This document shows, piece by piece, positions 35,723-43,534 of a stretch of DNA of 64,000 nt. Position 1 is the first letter of the stretch. The number at the start of each line of letters is the position of its first letter. Below the pieces are notes generated by a model. That model searched no databases and was not told the DNA's origin. It saw only the letters and a list, made by a program, of their open reading frames with translations. The stretch is from Streptomyces sp. Act143 (GTDB lineage Bacteria; Actinomycetota; Actinomycetes; Streptomycetales; Streptomycetaceae). Location: assembly GCF_003143935.1 (NCBI RefSeq), contig NZ_QFRX01000001.1, positions 1,746,071 through 1,810,070 of the forward strand, in the 5' to 3' direction. Both the position numbers and the translations under genes were made by a program.

Positions 35723-36430
35723 TCAGGTCTGCGGGTCCGCGACCCGCGTCGCCTCCTTCAGCGCCTCGCGGCACAGCGCGTCCGCGCGTCGCGTCGTTTC
35801 CGGGAGGCGGTAGTCAGGAGTCAGGGCCAGGGTGTGGGCGCACGCGTTGCCGAGGGTGACGCGGTGGCCGACGGAGACGAAGACCGGTTTCACGGCTGCC
35901 CGGGTACGCAGGGCGCGACCGACCTCCTCGGTGCCCGCGAGGAGCGGGGCGGTGCTGCCCCGTGGGGCGGCCGGGTCGTCGTACGTGAAGGTGAAGGGGT
36001 TCTTCGCGACGCCGATCGTGGGGAGGCCCGTCAGCACGCCCAGGTGGCTGGCCAGGCCGAAGCGGCGGGGGTGGGCGAGGCCGTAGCCGTCGCAGACGAT
36101 CAGGCCCGGCGGGCAGGGCAGGCCGTCCAGGGCGGCAAGGACCGTGGGGATCTCCCGGAAGGCGAGCAGGCCGGGGACGTACGGGAAGGAGACGCGGCCG
36201 ACGGCCGTGGCCTCCGCGACGACCTCGAGGGACGACGCGTCCAGCACGACCGCCGCGGCGGCGACGACGTCCCGCTCGACGTCGTAGGCCACGTCCACGC
36301 CGGTCACCCGACCGGTTCCGGGCGGTGGGCCGGGTTCGTCGAGCACCACCTTCGTCCGCAACTCGTCCTGCACGGCACGGGCTTCGTCCTCGGTCGCGGG
36401 CCAACCCGCGGGAATGCGTACGGTCGTCAT
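35723..36430 (-). CDS. nfi: endonuclease V (deoxyinosine repair)
   Basis: A 235-residue enzyme that nicks the second phosphodiester bond 3' of deoxyinosine, in repair of deaminated adenine (and possibly inosine in RNA). Motifs in order: GVDVAYD (first catalytic Asp), FPYVPGLLAFREIP with the Tyr/Pro wedge and catalytic Glu, CDGYGLAHPRRFGLASHLGV (third Asp), then GVAKNPF and VFVSVGHRVTLGNA, all as in the Nfi family. I chose ATG 36430 (MTTVRIPAGWP); the frame extends into a 36-bp tandem repeat upstream, and an ATG at 36451 is the alternative. Followed on the same strand by the small 35463 gene. Confidence 0.93.
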   Translation of the reverse strand: MTTVRIPAGWPATEDEARAVQDELRTKVVLDEPGPPPGTGRVTGVDVAYDVERDVVAAAAVVLDASSLEVVAEATAVGRVSFPYVPGLLAFREIPTVLAALDGLPCPPGLIVCDGYGLAHPRRFGLASHLGVLTGLPTIGVAKNPFTFTYDDPAAPRGSTAPLLAGTEEVGRALRTRAAVKPVFVSVGHRVTLGNACAHTLALTPDYRLPETTRRADALCREALKEATRVADPQT

Positions 36431-36460
36431 GATGCCGACGAGCGTACGCATTCCCCCGTA

Positions 36461-36532
36461 CGGCCTCGGACCGGCCCTTCCCGCACGCACCCCGCACGGT
36501 CCCGGACCGGCCCTTCCCGCACGCACCCCGTG
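36461..36532. repeat. 36-bp tandem repeat, two units plus a partial third
   Basis: Units 36461-36496 and 36497-36532 differ at only a few positions (core GGACCGGCCCTTCCCGCACG); a third degenerates from 36533 into the end of the plasmid-stabilisation-like gene. The array lies just upstream of nfi, in its leader or promoter region, and stays open in the nfi frame, so it could be read as an N-terminal extension if an upstream start were used. Confidence 0.85.
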
Positions 36533-36541
36533 CGGCCCCGG

Positions 36542-36871
36542 TCAGCCCTTTCCGCCGAGCGCCTGCTTCAGCTGGCTCTTGTTCATGTCCGAACGGCCGC
36601 TGATGTTACGGCGCTTGGCCTCCTCGTAGAGCTGGTCGTAGGTCGGGCCCTGGGAGCCCTTGCCGGACCGCTGGCCGCCCCTCTTGCCGGACGACATGTC
36701 CTGTGTGGACGTGCGGCTCGCGGACTTGGACTCGCCGGAGCGGGCTCGTTCCTTGTTGACCGTGCGCGCGGCGATCTCCTTGGCCCGCCCGGTGCTCTCG
36801 CCCCGGTCCTGGGCGCTCTTCTTGATGTGCTCGTACTGGCGTTCCCTCTTCGGGCTCGAACCGCTTGGCAT
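36542..36871 (-). CDS. plasmid-stabilisation-like basic protein with Rho-N/SAP-like tail
   Basis: A 109-residue, very hydrophilic, Lys/Arg/Ser-rich protein. The first 75 residues (KRERQYEHIKKSAQDRGES, then TVNKERARSGESKSASRTS) look disordered or a charged helix. The last 35 (GPTYDQLYEEAKRRNISGRSDMNKSQLKQAL) match the helix-extended-loop-helix of Rho N-terminal/SAP-like nucleic-acid-binding motifs. Such proteins are labelled plasmid stabilisation protein in Streptomyces, without proof. It may be a DNA- or RNA-binding stress protein. ATG at 36871. Confidence 0.8.
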   Translation of the reverse strand: MPSGSSPKRERQYEHIKKSAQDRGESTGRAKEIAARTVNKERARSGESKSASRTSTQDMSSGKRGGQRSGKGSQGPTYDQLYEEAKRRNISGRSDMNKSQLKQALGGKG

Positions 36872-36918
36872 GGGGGTCACTCCTTTCGCGCTCGGTGACC
36901 GGGTACCCCCATCCGCGC

Positions 36919-38085
36919 TCAGTTCTCCAGCCGGGCCACCCGCCCCTTCTCCCCGGCCGCCCAGCAGCCCAGGTCGGGGGTGCAGTCCACGGTGTCGTAC
37001 GAGCCCGCGTCGACCGTGCGCCAGGTCCGGCCGCCGTCCGTCGTGAGGTCGGTGCCGGTGGGGCCGACCGCGAGGGCCGCGGTGCGGCTGTGCGGGAGCC
37101 AGGCGACGCCGGAGCGATAGGCGGGCGGGGGTGCGGCGGCCGCCCGCCAGCTGCGACCGCCGTCGCCGGTCACCGCGCCCGCCTGCGGGGAGGCCTGGTC
37201 CGCGCGGTAGTCGCCGCCGACCGCGAGACCGTGCGTGCGGTCGCGGAAGGCGAGGGCGAAGACGCCCTTGGCGGGGTCGCCCGCGGGGATCGGGCTGTCG
37301 GTGGCCGTCCACGTCAGGCCGCGGTCCGAGGAGTGGAGCACGCGCGCGCGTGCCGCGCCTCCGGTGGCCAGCCAGACGTCCTCGGGACCGGAGGAGACCA
37401 GGCACTGGCCGCTCGCGGCGAACCCGGCCTCGCCCTCCAGGGCGGCCGGCATGCCGTCGTCCGGCAGCACCGACCAGGAGCGGCCGCCGTCGCTCGTCGA
37501 CAGGATGCGGAACCTGCCGTCCACCGGGTCGCTCATCGCCAGGCCGTGCCGGCGGTCCAGGAAGGTCATGCAGTCGTAGAAGGCCCGCGCGTCGGTGTTG
37601 CGGAAGGACTCGGTCCAGGTGGCCCCGCCGTCCTCGGTGCGGTAGACCCTGGACGCCTCGCCCTCGCCGATCGCCAGGACGACGGCCCGCCGCGCGTCGA
37701 ACGCCTCGACGTCCCGGAACTGGAGCTCCTCCGCGCCGGGCGGCGAGACGTTCCGCCAGGTGGCGCCGCCGTCCGTGGTGCGCAGCACGGTCCCCTGGGT
37801 GCCGGCCACCCACGCGGTCGTACGGCTGACGGCGGACAGGCCCCGGAACCGTACGTCGGGAGCGCCGCTGTCCTTGAGCTCCCAGTGCGGCGCCCGGTTC
37901 TCCGGCCCGTGCGCCTGCGCGGGTACGGCCGTCAACGCGGCCAGCGCCGCCGCGCATGCCACCCCCGCGGCGACCCGGGTCCCGACCCGAGTCGTACGGG
38001 TCGTACGGGTCGTGCGGGTCAGTCGGGTCGTCCGTCTCGTCCGTCTTGTCCGTCGCGTTCCTCGCGTGATCCCCAAGCGCCTCAT
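36919..38085 (-). CDS. secreted BNR/YCF48-type beta-propeller protein
   Basis: A 388-residue exported protein. The signal region is peculiar: MRRLGITRG is followed by about 25 residues of alternating Thr/Arg before the hydrophobic core (VAAGVACAAALAALTAVPAQA). The mature part carries at least five Asp-box/YCF48-like repeats (TTDGGATWRNV, TEDGGATWTES, TSDGGRSWSVL, SSDRGLTWTAT, TGDGGRSWRAA, TTDGGRTWRTV), a propeller typical of sialidase-like or photosystem-assembly-factor-like proteins. Catalytic residues of sialidases are not evident, so a binding or scaffold role is more likely; databases often call such proteins oxidoreductase. ATG at 38085. Divergent from ssgD. Confidence 0.82.
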   Translation of the reverse strand: MRRLGITRGTRRTRRTRRTTRLTRTTRTTRTTRVGTRVAAGVACAAALAALTAVPAQAHGPENRAPHWELKDSGAPDVRFRGLSAVSRTTAWVAGTQGTVLRTTDGGATWRNVSPPGAEELQFRDVEAFDARRAVVLAIGEGEASRVYRTEDGGATWTESFRNTDARAFYDCMTFLDRRHGLAMSDPVDGRFRILSTSDGGRSWSVLPDDGMPAALEGEAGFAASGQCLVSSGPEDVWLATGGAARARVLHSSDRGLTWTATDSPIPAGDPAKGVFALAFRDRTHGLAVGGDYRADQASPQAGAVTGDGGRSWRAAAAPPPAYRSGVAWLPHSRTAALAVGPTGTDLTTDGGRTWRTVDAGSYDTVDCTPDLGCWAAGEKGRVARLEN

Positions 38086-38170
38086 GGCGGGCGAAGCTAG
38101 CCCACGTGCTCGGCCCCGTCCAGACGGCCGCAGCATGGTGCCTCGGTCGCCACAAGTGCCCTTCCGGGGC

Positions 38171-38225
38171 ACAGGAGAACGGCGGCGCCACTCCTGTGCA
38201 TGAAACGCGGTGACCGAGGTCACTC
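38171..38225. promoter_or_regulatory. two perfect inverted repeats upstream of ssgD
   Basis: GCACAGGAG (38171-38179) pairs perfectly with 38193-38201 over a 13-nt spacer. Eleven nt further on, GTGACC-GA-GGTCAC (38212-38225) is a perfect 6-bp dyad. Both lie between the divergent BNR gene (start 38085) and ssgD (start 38348). The second, compact dyad has the form of a dimeric repressor site. Confidence 0.5.
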
Positions 38226-38347
38226 GACTTTGGTGTGCACGGATGGGCCGATTCCGACGTCTCTTCCAGTACCCGGTCCCATCCGCCCGGAAGTCGGTCC
38301 AGCCGTCGAGTCAGCCGTCCGTTCAGCCGTCACAAGGGAGCAAGGCG

Positions 38348-38764
38348 TTGTCCACCGTCATCGAGCAGCCCGTAGAGGCCCGCCTCGTCGCCGCCGCGCC
38401 GCGGATGCCGAGCATTCCCGCCACGCTGCACTACGACCGGCGCGATCCGTTCGCCATCCGCATGACCTTCCCGGCCCCGGCCACCCTGGAGGGCGTGGAC
38501 GTCTGCTGGACGTTCTCGCGCGAACTCCTCGCCGCGGGCCTGACGGCCCCCGAGGGCCACGGCGACGTACGCGTGCGGCCGTACGGGTACGACCGCACCG
38601 TGCTGGAGTTCCACGCCCCCGAGGGCACCGCCGTCGTGCACGTCCGCTCGGGCGAGCTGCGGCGTTTCCTGGAGGCGACGGCCGCGCTGGTGCCCGTCGG
38701 TCTCGAACACCTCCAGCTCGACCTGGACCAGCAACTGGCCGAGCTGATGCGGGACGCCTGCTGA
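38348..38764 (+). CDS. ssgD: SsgA-like sporulation/cell-division protein, probably SsgD
   Basis: A 138-residue member of the SALP family, found only in morphologically complex actinomycetes, where the proteins steer septum and cell-wall synthesis. The family core is visible: IPATLHYDRRDPFAIRMTF, VDVCWTFSRELLAAGL, GHGDVRVRPYG and FLEATAALVPVGLEHLQLDLDQQL. The start is a TTG at 38348 with AAGGGAG (38334-38340) seven nt before it; the frame open to 38210 is not needed. The name SsgD rests on remembered gene order near the ABC-F and laccase genes of S. coelicolor, where SsgD is linked to lateral wall integrity; other SALP names remain possible. Confidence 0.85.
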   Translation: MSTVIEQPVEARLVAAAPRMPSIPATLHYDRRDPFAIRMTFPAPATLEGVDVCWTFSRELLAAGLTAPEGHGDVRVRPYGYDRTVLEFHAPEGTAVVHVRSGELRRFLEATAALVPVGLEHLQLDLDQQLAELMRDAC

Positions 38765-38765
38765 C

Positions 38766-39608
38766 CTACCGCCGCAGCGGCCCGCCCAGCAGCGCGTTGA
38801 GCTCGCCGTAGTCGAACCCGTCGGCCAGCGACTCGTACGTGCCCGCGCCCAGCAGCTCCCGCGTGGCGCGGCGCACGAGGGCATGCACCGCCATGGGGAT
38901 GCTCGCGCCCGCGCTCAGGCGCGCGACGCCGAGGGCCGCCAGTTCGGCGACCGGCGGGGCGCCGGGGCCGACCATGATGTTCAGAGGGCCGTCGACACCG
39001 TCGACGAGTTCCTTGACGGTTCCCGGGTCGACGGCCCCGGGGACGAAGATCCCGTCCGCGCCCGCGGCACGAAAGGCGGCGGCCCGCTCCAGGGTGAGGT
39101 CCAATCCTCCGGCACCCCGCAGGAACGTGTCGATGCGAGCGTTGACGAACAGCGGCACGCCCCCCGCGTCGGCGGCGGCGCGGACGGCGGCGATCCGCTC
39201 GGCCTGTTCGGCGACGTCCCGCAGCGGCCCCGCGCCCTGCTCGTAAAGAGCGTCCTCGATGTTCACGCCGACCGCGCCCGCCGCGAGAACCGCGCGGATC
39301 GTCTCGGCGACGCCTTCCGGGTCCGCCGCGTAGCCGCTCTCGACGTCCGCACTGACGGGTACGTCCACGGAGGCGGCGATCTCCGCGACGACGCCGAGGG
39401 CCCGTTCCCGGTCCACCTGGTCGCCGTCCGCCGCACCCAGGCCCCAGGCGAGCCCCGCGCTGGTGGTCGCCACGGCCGCGGCACCGGCGTTCTCGACGAT
39501 CCGGGCGCTCGCGGTGTCCCAGGCGTTCGGCAGCACGAGCGGGCGCCCGGGGACATGCAGGGCGTGGAAGGCGAGGGCGCGGTCGCGGAGGGAGGTCTGC
39601 TTCGTCAT
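38766..39608 (-). CDS. isocitrate lyase/PEP mutase superfamily enzyme
   Basis: A 280-residue TIM-barrel protein. The N-terminal VLPNAWDTASARIVENAGAAAVATTSAG matches the carboxyphosphoenolpyruvate mutase/oxaloacetase-like branch. The metal-binding DVESGYA and the VNIEDALYE strand are seen. The catalytic Cys loop KRCGH of isocitrate lyases is absent, so C-C lyase activity on isocitrate is excluded; a C-C or P-C bond reaction on an oxaloacetate-like acid is more likely. The ATG at 39608 fits the family start. It converges on ssgD, with a single base between the stop codons. Confidence 0.85.
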   Translation of the reverse strand: MTKQTSLRDRALAFHALHVPGRPLVLPNAWDTASARIVENAGAAAVATTSAGLAWGLGAADGDQVDRERALGVVAEIAASVDVPVSADVESGYAADPEGVAETIRAVLAAGAVGVNIEDALYEQGAGPLRDVAEQAERIAAVRAAADAGGVPLFVNARIDTFLRGAGGLDLTLERAAAFRAAGADGIFVPGAVDPGTVKELVDGVDGPLNIMVGPGAPPVAELAALGVARLSAGASIPMAVHALVRRATRELLGAGTYESLADGFDYGELNALLGGPLRR

Positions 39609-39680
39609 GCGTTCACTCAAGCAGCGGGGACGGAAGCAGGGCTGGCAGGAAATCGACATCAACGTGCGGCGCCGAAACGG

Positions 39681-40358
39681 TCACGCACCGGCGGGCGCAA
39701 CGGCACTCGTCAGCGCCGCCCGCAGCTCCTCCCCGACCCTCCGCGTTCCCGGCCCCGCCACCCCACCGGGTCCGGCCGGTTCCGCCAGTTTGGCCAGCTC
39801 GGCCAGCCGCTCCCGGTATTGACCGCGCTCGGTGCGGGTCAGCAGGGTGCGCAGTTCGGCCGCGGCGGCCAGCGTGACGACGGCCGCGTCCCGGTCCGAG
39901 ACCGCCACGGTCGGCGCCGACCCTTCGAGAACCCGCCGCGCCTCCGCGCGCAGCGCGTCCGCGACGGCACCGCGCTCCAGGGCGTACTCGACGGTCGGGA
40001 AGACCCCGAGGGCCCGGCGCTTCTCCGCGCGGAGATACCCCTCGGCGGCCAGCTGCTCCCGAACGGCGTCGAGCGTCACGCGCGCGTGCAGCGGCACCCA
40101 GCTGCGCCAGTGGTGCGGCCGGGACTCCCGTACCAACTCCAGGAGCCCGTCCAAAGCCGCGTTCCCGGTGGCGGAGTCCAGGTCGGCCGGGGTCGCGATG
40201 CCGTCGTCGTCGACGAGGAGCCCGCGCTGGGCCAGCTCCGTGAGGGCGCCGGCCCGCACCAGGTGGTCGAGGTGGGGGGTGCCGGTGGGCTCGTTCCTCG
40301 TGGTGTCCCAGGCCAGCAGGTAGAGCCGGGCGGGTAGTGACAGCGAGCCGTCGGGCAC
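39681..40358 (-). CDS. GPP34/GOLPH3-family phosphoprotein homologue
   Basis: A 225-residue helical protein of the GPP34 family (eukaryotic GOLPH3/Vps74 bind PI4P on Golgi). Streptomyces have several copies of unknown function. Family segments: SLPARLYLLAWDTTRNEP, VRAGALTELAQRGLL and the C-terminal AVVTLAAAAELRTLLTRTERGQYRERL. A beta-hairpin of the membrane-inserting type is not obvious. GTG at 40358 follows GAGGAGGC, a strong site. Three 9-bp repeats CGGAGAGAG (40374-40400) sit immediately upstream, and the promoter region is shared with the divergent ABC-F gene. Confidence 0.85.
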   Translation of the reverse strand: MPDGSLSLPARLYLLAWDTTRNEPTGTPHLDHLVRAGALTELAQRGLLVDDDGIATPADLDSATGNAALDGLLELVRESRPHHWRSWVPLHARVTLDAVREQLAAEGYLRAEKRRALGVFPTVEYALERGAVADALRAEARRVLEGSAPTVAVSDRDAAVVTLAAAAELRTLLTRTERGQYRERLAELAKLAEPAGPGGVAGPGTRRVGEELRAALTSAVAPAGA

Positions 40359-40430
40359 GGCGCCTCCTCGAATCGGAGAGAGCGGAGAGAGCGGAGAGAG
40401 TCAGAGAGATCGGACGTCACGTTAATTCGA

Positions 40431-40459
40431 TTGACGGCCCCATCACCGCTCCCTACCGT
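40431..40459 (+). promoter_or_regulatory. consensus promoter TTGACG-17-TACCGT for the second ABC-F gene
   Basis: TTGACG (40431-40436) and TACCGT (40454-40459) are spaced by exactly 17 nt, a very good match to the Streptomyces HrdB-type consensus. Transcription should start near 40466, about 225 nt before the ATG at 40691. Confidence 0.75.
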
Positions 40460-40465
40460 GGAGAA

Positions 40466-40690
40466 CGCTTCTGCTGCCGTCGATCGGAGAAGGACGTTGC
40501 TCCTCTGAGGTCCTGAGACACCGCGTCACACACCTGTGGTGTGTGCGCCGCGTGCGACCTCGGCGTTCGAGCCGTCCTCCCGTGCAGGGTTTCTTTCATC
40601 TTCCCCTTTTGCCCGCGGAGCCTCCCTGTGGTCGCAGGTGTTCTCGATACGCGTTTGCCCCTGACCGCATCAAGCAACCGCGAGGCCTGT
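40466..40690 (+). promoter_or_regulatory. long leader with tiny uORF and stem-loops, putative ribosome-mediated attenuator
   Basis: Downstream of the promoter, GGAGAAGG (40486-40493) precedes TTG CTC CTC TGA (40497-40508), a three-codon leader ORF. Next comes a strong hairpin: CACACACC (40527-40534) pairs with GGTGTGTG (40538-40545) over a TGT loop. A weaker CGGC/GCCG stem follows near 40560-40575, then CCC-gtgca-GGG running into a T/C-rich tract (TTTCTTTC, then CCCCTTTT) that could end transcription early. Antibiotic-responsive ABC-F genes are commonly controlled by leaders of this design. The rest of the leader to 40690 holds no gene. Confidence 0.6.
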
Positions 40691-42313
40691 ATGTCCGCTT
40701 CCCTCACCTGTACCTCTCTTGCCTTCGCCTGGCCCGACGGCACCTGCGTCTTCGAGGACCTCGACGTCGCCTTCGGTCCCGGCCGCACCGGCCTGGTCGG
40801 CGTCAACGGGTCCGGGAAATCAACCCTGTTGAAGCTGATCGCCGGCGAACTCACCCCGGCCGATGGCACCGTGCGCGTCGCCGGCGAGGTCGGCCATCTC
40901 CCGCAGAACGTCACGCTCGACACCGCCCTGCGGGTCGACGAGGTGCTCGGCATCGCCGCCCAGCGGGCCGCGCTGCACGCCATCGAGGCGGGCGACGTGG
41001 CCGAGGAGCACTTCGAGACCGTCGGCGACGACTGGGACGCGGAGGAGCGCGCCCTCGCCACCCTCGGCGAACTCGGCCTCGGCCACATCGACCTGGACCG
41101 CACGGTCGGCGAGGTGTCGGGCGGCGAGTCGGTGCTGCTGCGGCTGGCCGCGCTGCTGCTGCGCCGCCCGGACGTGCTGCTCCTGGACGAGCCGACCAAC
41201 AACCTCGACCTGTACGCCCGCAGGCGGCTGTACGCGGCCGTCGCGTCCTGGTCCGGCGTCATGGTCATCGTCAGCCACGACCGTGAACTGCTCGACCTGG
41301 TCGACCAGATCGCCGATCTGCGCTCCGGCGAGGTCACCTGGTACGGCGGCAATTTCTCCGCCTACGAGGAGTCCCTCGCCACCGAACAGGAGGCGGCGGA
41401 GCGGATGGTGCGGGTCGCGGAGGCCGACCTCAAGCGACAGAAGCGTGAACTGACCGAGGCGCATTCGAAGTTGGCGCAGCGCACGCGGTACGCCAACAAG
41501 ATGTACGAGAACAAGCGCGAGCCCAGGGCGGTGATGAAACTGAAGAAGCGCTCGGCGCAGGTCTCCGCGGGCAAGCACCGCATCATGCACGAGGAGAGAC
41601 TCGCCGAGGCCAAGGAGCGGCTCGACGAGGCGGTGGAGGCCGTGCGGGACGACGACGTGATCCGGGTCGACCTGCCGTACACGGCCGTGCCGCCGGGGCG
41701 TGACGTGCTGACGCTCCTGGACCTGGAGCCGGCGTACGGTGCGCGCGTGAAGGGCGGTCTGGATCTGCGCGGTCCGGAGCGGGTCGCGTTGATCGGCCGC
41801 AACGGAGCGGGCAAGACGACGCTGCTGCGGACGATCGCCGGGGAGCTGGCACCGGTGTCGGGCGAAGCGCACGCGCATGTGCCGTTGCGGTTCCTGCCGC
41901 AGCGGCTGGACGTTCTCGACGACGAGCTGTCGGTCGCGGAGAACGTGGCCCGGTTCGCTCCGGCCGCCACCAACAACCGGGTGCGGGCGCGGCTGGCCCG
42001 CTTCCTGTTCCGGGGTGCCCGCGCGGACCAGAAGGCGGCGACCCTGTCCGGCGGCGAGCGCTTCCGGGCGGCACTGGCGGCGTTGATGCTGGCGGAGCCG
42101 GCCCCGCAGCTGCTGATGCTGGACGAGCCGACGAACAACCTGGACATGGCGAGCGTGCGGCAGCTGACGTCCGCGCTGGAGTCGTACGAGGGGGCGCTGA
42201 TCGTGGCCAGCCACGATCTGCCGTTCCTGGAGTCGATCGGCATCACACGGTGGCTGCTGCTGGACGGCGAGCTCCGGGAGACAACCGCGGAGGCCCTCGC
42301 AGAACCCGCGTGA
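40691..42313 (+). CDS. ABC-F family ATPase, second copy (antibiotic-responsive type)
   Basis: A 540-residue ribosome-binding tandem ABC ATPase without membrane segments. Walker A: VNGSGKSTLL near residue 35 and RNGAGKTTLL in the second half. Signatures: VSGGE and LSGGE. Walker B: LLLDEPTNNLD twice. The interdomain linker is long and basic (LKRQKRELTEAHSKLAQRT, then KRSAQVSAGKHRI). By position it corresponds to the S. coelicolor ABC-F protein I recall as tiamulin-inducible; that link is from memory and should be treated as such. ATG at 40691 follows GAGGCC weakly, fitting a gene controlled mainly at its leader. Its 3' end has been copied several times downstream. Confidence 0.92.
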   Translation: MSASLTCTSLAFAWPDGTCVFEDLDVAFGPGRTGLVGVNGSGKSTLLKLIAGELTPADGTVRVAGEVGHLPQNVTLDTALRVDEVLGIAAQRAALHAIEAGDVAEEHFETVGDDWDAEERALATLGELGLGHIDLDRTVGEVSGGESVLLRLAALLLRRPDVLLLDEPTNNLDLYARRRLYAAVASWSGVMVIVSHDRELLDLVDQIADLRSGEVTWYGGNFSAYEESLATEQEAAERMVRVAEADLKRQKRELTEAHSKLAQRTRYANKMYENKREPRAVMKLKKRSAQVSAGKHRIMHEERLAEAKERLDEAVEAVRDDDVIRVDLPYTAVPPGRDVLTLLDLEPAYGARVKGGLDLRGPERVALIGRNGAGKTTLLRTIAGELAPVSGEAHAHVPLRFLPQRLDVLDDELSVAENVARFAPAATNNRVRARLARFLFRGARADQKAATLSGGERFRAALAALMLAEPAPQLLMLDEPTNNLDMASVRQLTSALESYEGALIVASHDLPFLESIGITRWLLLDGELRETTAEALAEPA

Positions 42314-42416
42314 GCGGCACGCGGACGCAGAACCCGCGTGAGCGGCACGCGGACGCAGAACCCGCGTGAGCGGCACGCGGAGGCCCTCGCGGAACCCGCG
42401 TGAGCGAAACGCGGTA
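42299..42416. repeat. four copies of the ABC-F gene's 3' end, 28-bp period
   Basis: The last codons of the ABC-F gene plus following bases (GCAGAACCCGCGTGAGCG core) recur at 42299, 42327, 42355 and, with changes, 42389. The copy at 42381-42416 also repeats the upstream AGGCCCTC, showing that gene-end sequence was duplicated. Every copy contains the TGA. The remaining gap to 42643 holds a candidate promoter for ddaH and otherwise no feature I can support. Confidence 0.9.
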
Positions 42417-42555
42417 CCCCGCACAGAAACCCGTGCGAGCGGGTCGGGGAGGCCGCCGGTGACCCGCGAGACGATCGGGGTCGCCGGCGGCACCGCCCGG
42501 CAGCCGTGGTTACTGCCGCGTATCTCAGGAGGGCCACAGCCTGGCAACGGGGGTT

Positions 42556-42583
42556 TTGTGTGCGCGGGCCCGCCCTGCATGAT
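42556..42583 (+). promoter_or_regulatory. possible promoter TTGTGT-16-CATGAT for ddaH
   Basis: TTGTGT (42556-42561) and CATGAT (42578-42583) are 16 nt apart and 60 nt upstream of the ddaH start. The -10 lacks the first T, so this is a modest candidate. Confidence 0.35.
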
Positions 42584-42643
42584 GGCGGACCGGCGCCGCT
42601 TTTCCGGGGCGCCGTCACCTGCCGCCGTTACGGAGTTCCACAC

Positions 42644-43420
42644 GTGCCCAGCAAGAAGGCCCTCATCCGCCGTCCGAGCCCGCGCCTGGCCGAAGGCCTG
42701 GTGACGCACATCGAGCGCGAGAAGGTCGATGTCGATCTCGCGGTCGAGCAGTGGGAGGCGTACGCCGAGGCCCTGCGCGCGCACGGCTGGGAGACGGTCG
42801 AGGTGGACCCGGCGGACGACTGCCCGGACTCGGTGTTCGTCGAGGACACGGTCGTCATGTACAAGAACGTCGCGCTGATCACCCGCCCCGGCGCCGAGTC
42901 GCGCCGCGCGGAGACCGCCGGGGTCGAGGAGGCCGTGGCCTCGCTGGGCTGCTCGGTGAACTGGATCTGGGAGCCGGGCACCCTGGACGGCGGCGACGTC
43001 CTCAAGGTCGGCGACACGATCTACGTCGGCCGGGGCGGCCGTACCAACGCGGCGGGCGTGCAGCAGCTGCGGGCCGCCTTCGAGCCGCTCGGGGCACGGG
43101 TCGTGGCCGTGCCCGTGACCAAGGTGCTGCATCTGAAGTCGGCGGTGACGGCCCTGCCCGACGGCACGGTCATCGGCAACATCCCGAAGGTGGACCGTCC
43201 GTCTCTGTTCCCGCGCTTCCTGTCGGTGCCCGAGGAGGCCGGCGGCCACGTCGTGCTGCTCGGCGGACACAAGCTGCTCATCTCGGCGAGCGCGCCGAAG
43301 ACCATCGACCTGCTGGCCGACCTCGGCCACGACCCGGTCGTGGTCGACATCAGCGAGTTCGAGAAGCTGGAGGGATGTGTGACATGCCTCTCGGTCCGCG
43401 TACGGGAGCTGTACGCCTGA
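42644..43420 (+). CDS. ddaH: dimethylarginine dimethylaminohydrolase
   Basis: A 258-residue guanidine-modifying enzyme that hydrolyses N-methylated arginines to citrulline and a methylamine. Substrate and catalytic residues are readable: DSVFVEDTVVMY, EPGTLDGGDVLKVG, the His of VLHLKSAVTALPDGT, and the nucleophilic Cys near the C-terminus in LEGCVTCLSVRVREL. Length matches bacterial DDAHs. GTG at 42644 has CGGAG eight nt upstream; longer frames back to 42506 are not needed. An intrinsic terminator follows directly. The physiological source of methylarginines in Streptomyces is unclear. Confidence 0.93.
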   Translation: MPSKKALIRRPSPRLAEGLVTHIEREKVDVDLAVEQWEAYAEALRAHGWETVEVDPADDCPDSVFVEDTVVMYKNVALITRPGAESRRAETAGVEEAVASLGCSVNWIWEPGTLDGGDVLKVGDTIYVGRGGRTNAAGVQQLRAAFEPLGARVVAVPVTKVLHLKSAVTALPDGTVIGNIPKVDRPSLFPRFLSVPEEAGGHVVLLGGHKLLISASAPKTIDLLADLGHDPVVVDISEFEKLEGCVTCLSVRVRELYA

Positions 43421-43442
43421 CGGGTGAGCGGCCCATCCGTTC

Positions 43443-43473
43443 GGCCCCGGGACCTGCGGGTCCTGGGGCTTTT
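43443..43473 (+). terminator. intrinsic terminator after ddaH
   Basis: GCCCCGGGACC (43444-43454) folds onto GTCCTGGGGC (43460-43469) with a four-base loop, giving about 11 base pairs, followed at once by TTTT (43470-43473). It is the clearest Rho-independent terminator in the window and closes the ABC-F/ddaH stretch. Confidence 0.85.
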
Positions 43474-43534
43474 CCGTAGGCCCCGGGGTGCCTTGGGAAC
43501 ACAGGCTGATCAGGGATCTTTACGTCGCGCTTAA

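Noticed and set aside
36542..38191. 549-residue protein ending in the plasmid-stabilisation-like domain
   Set aside because: Reads through the BNR gene in the wrong frame; the genuine gene starts at 36871.
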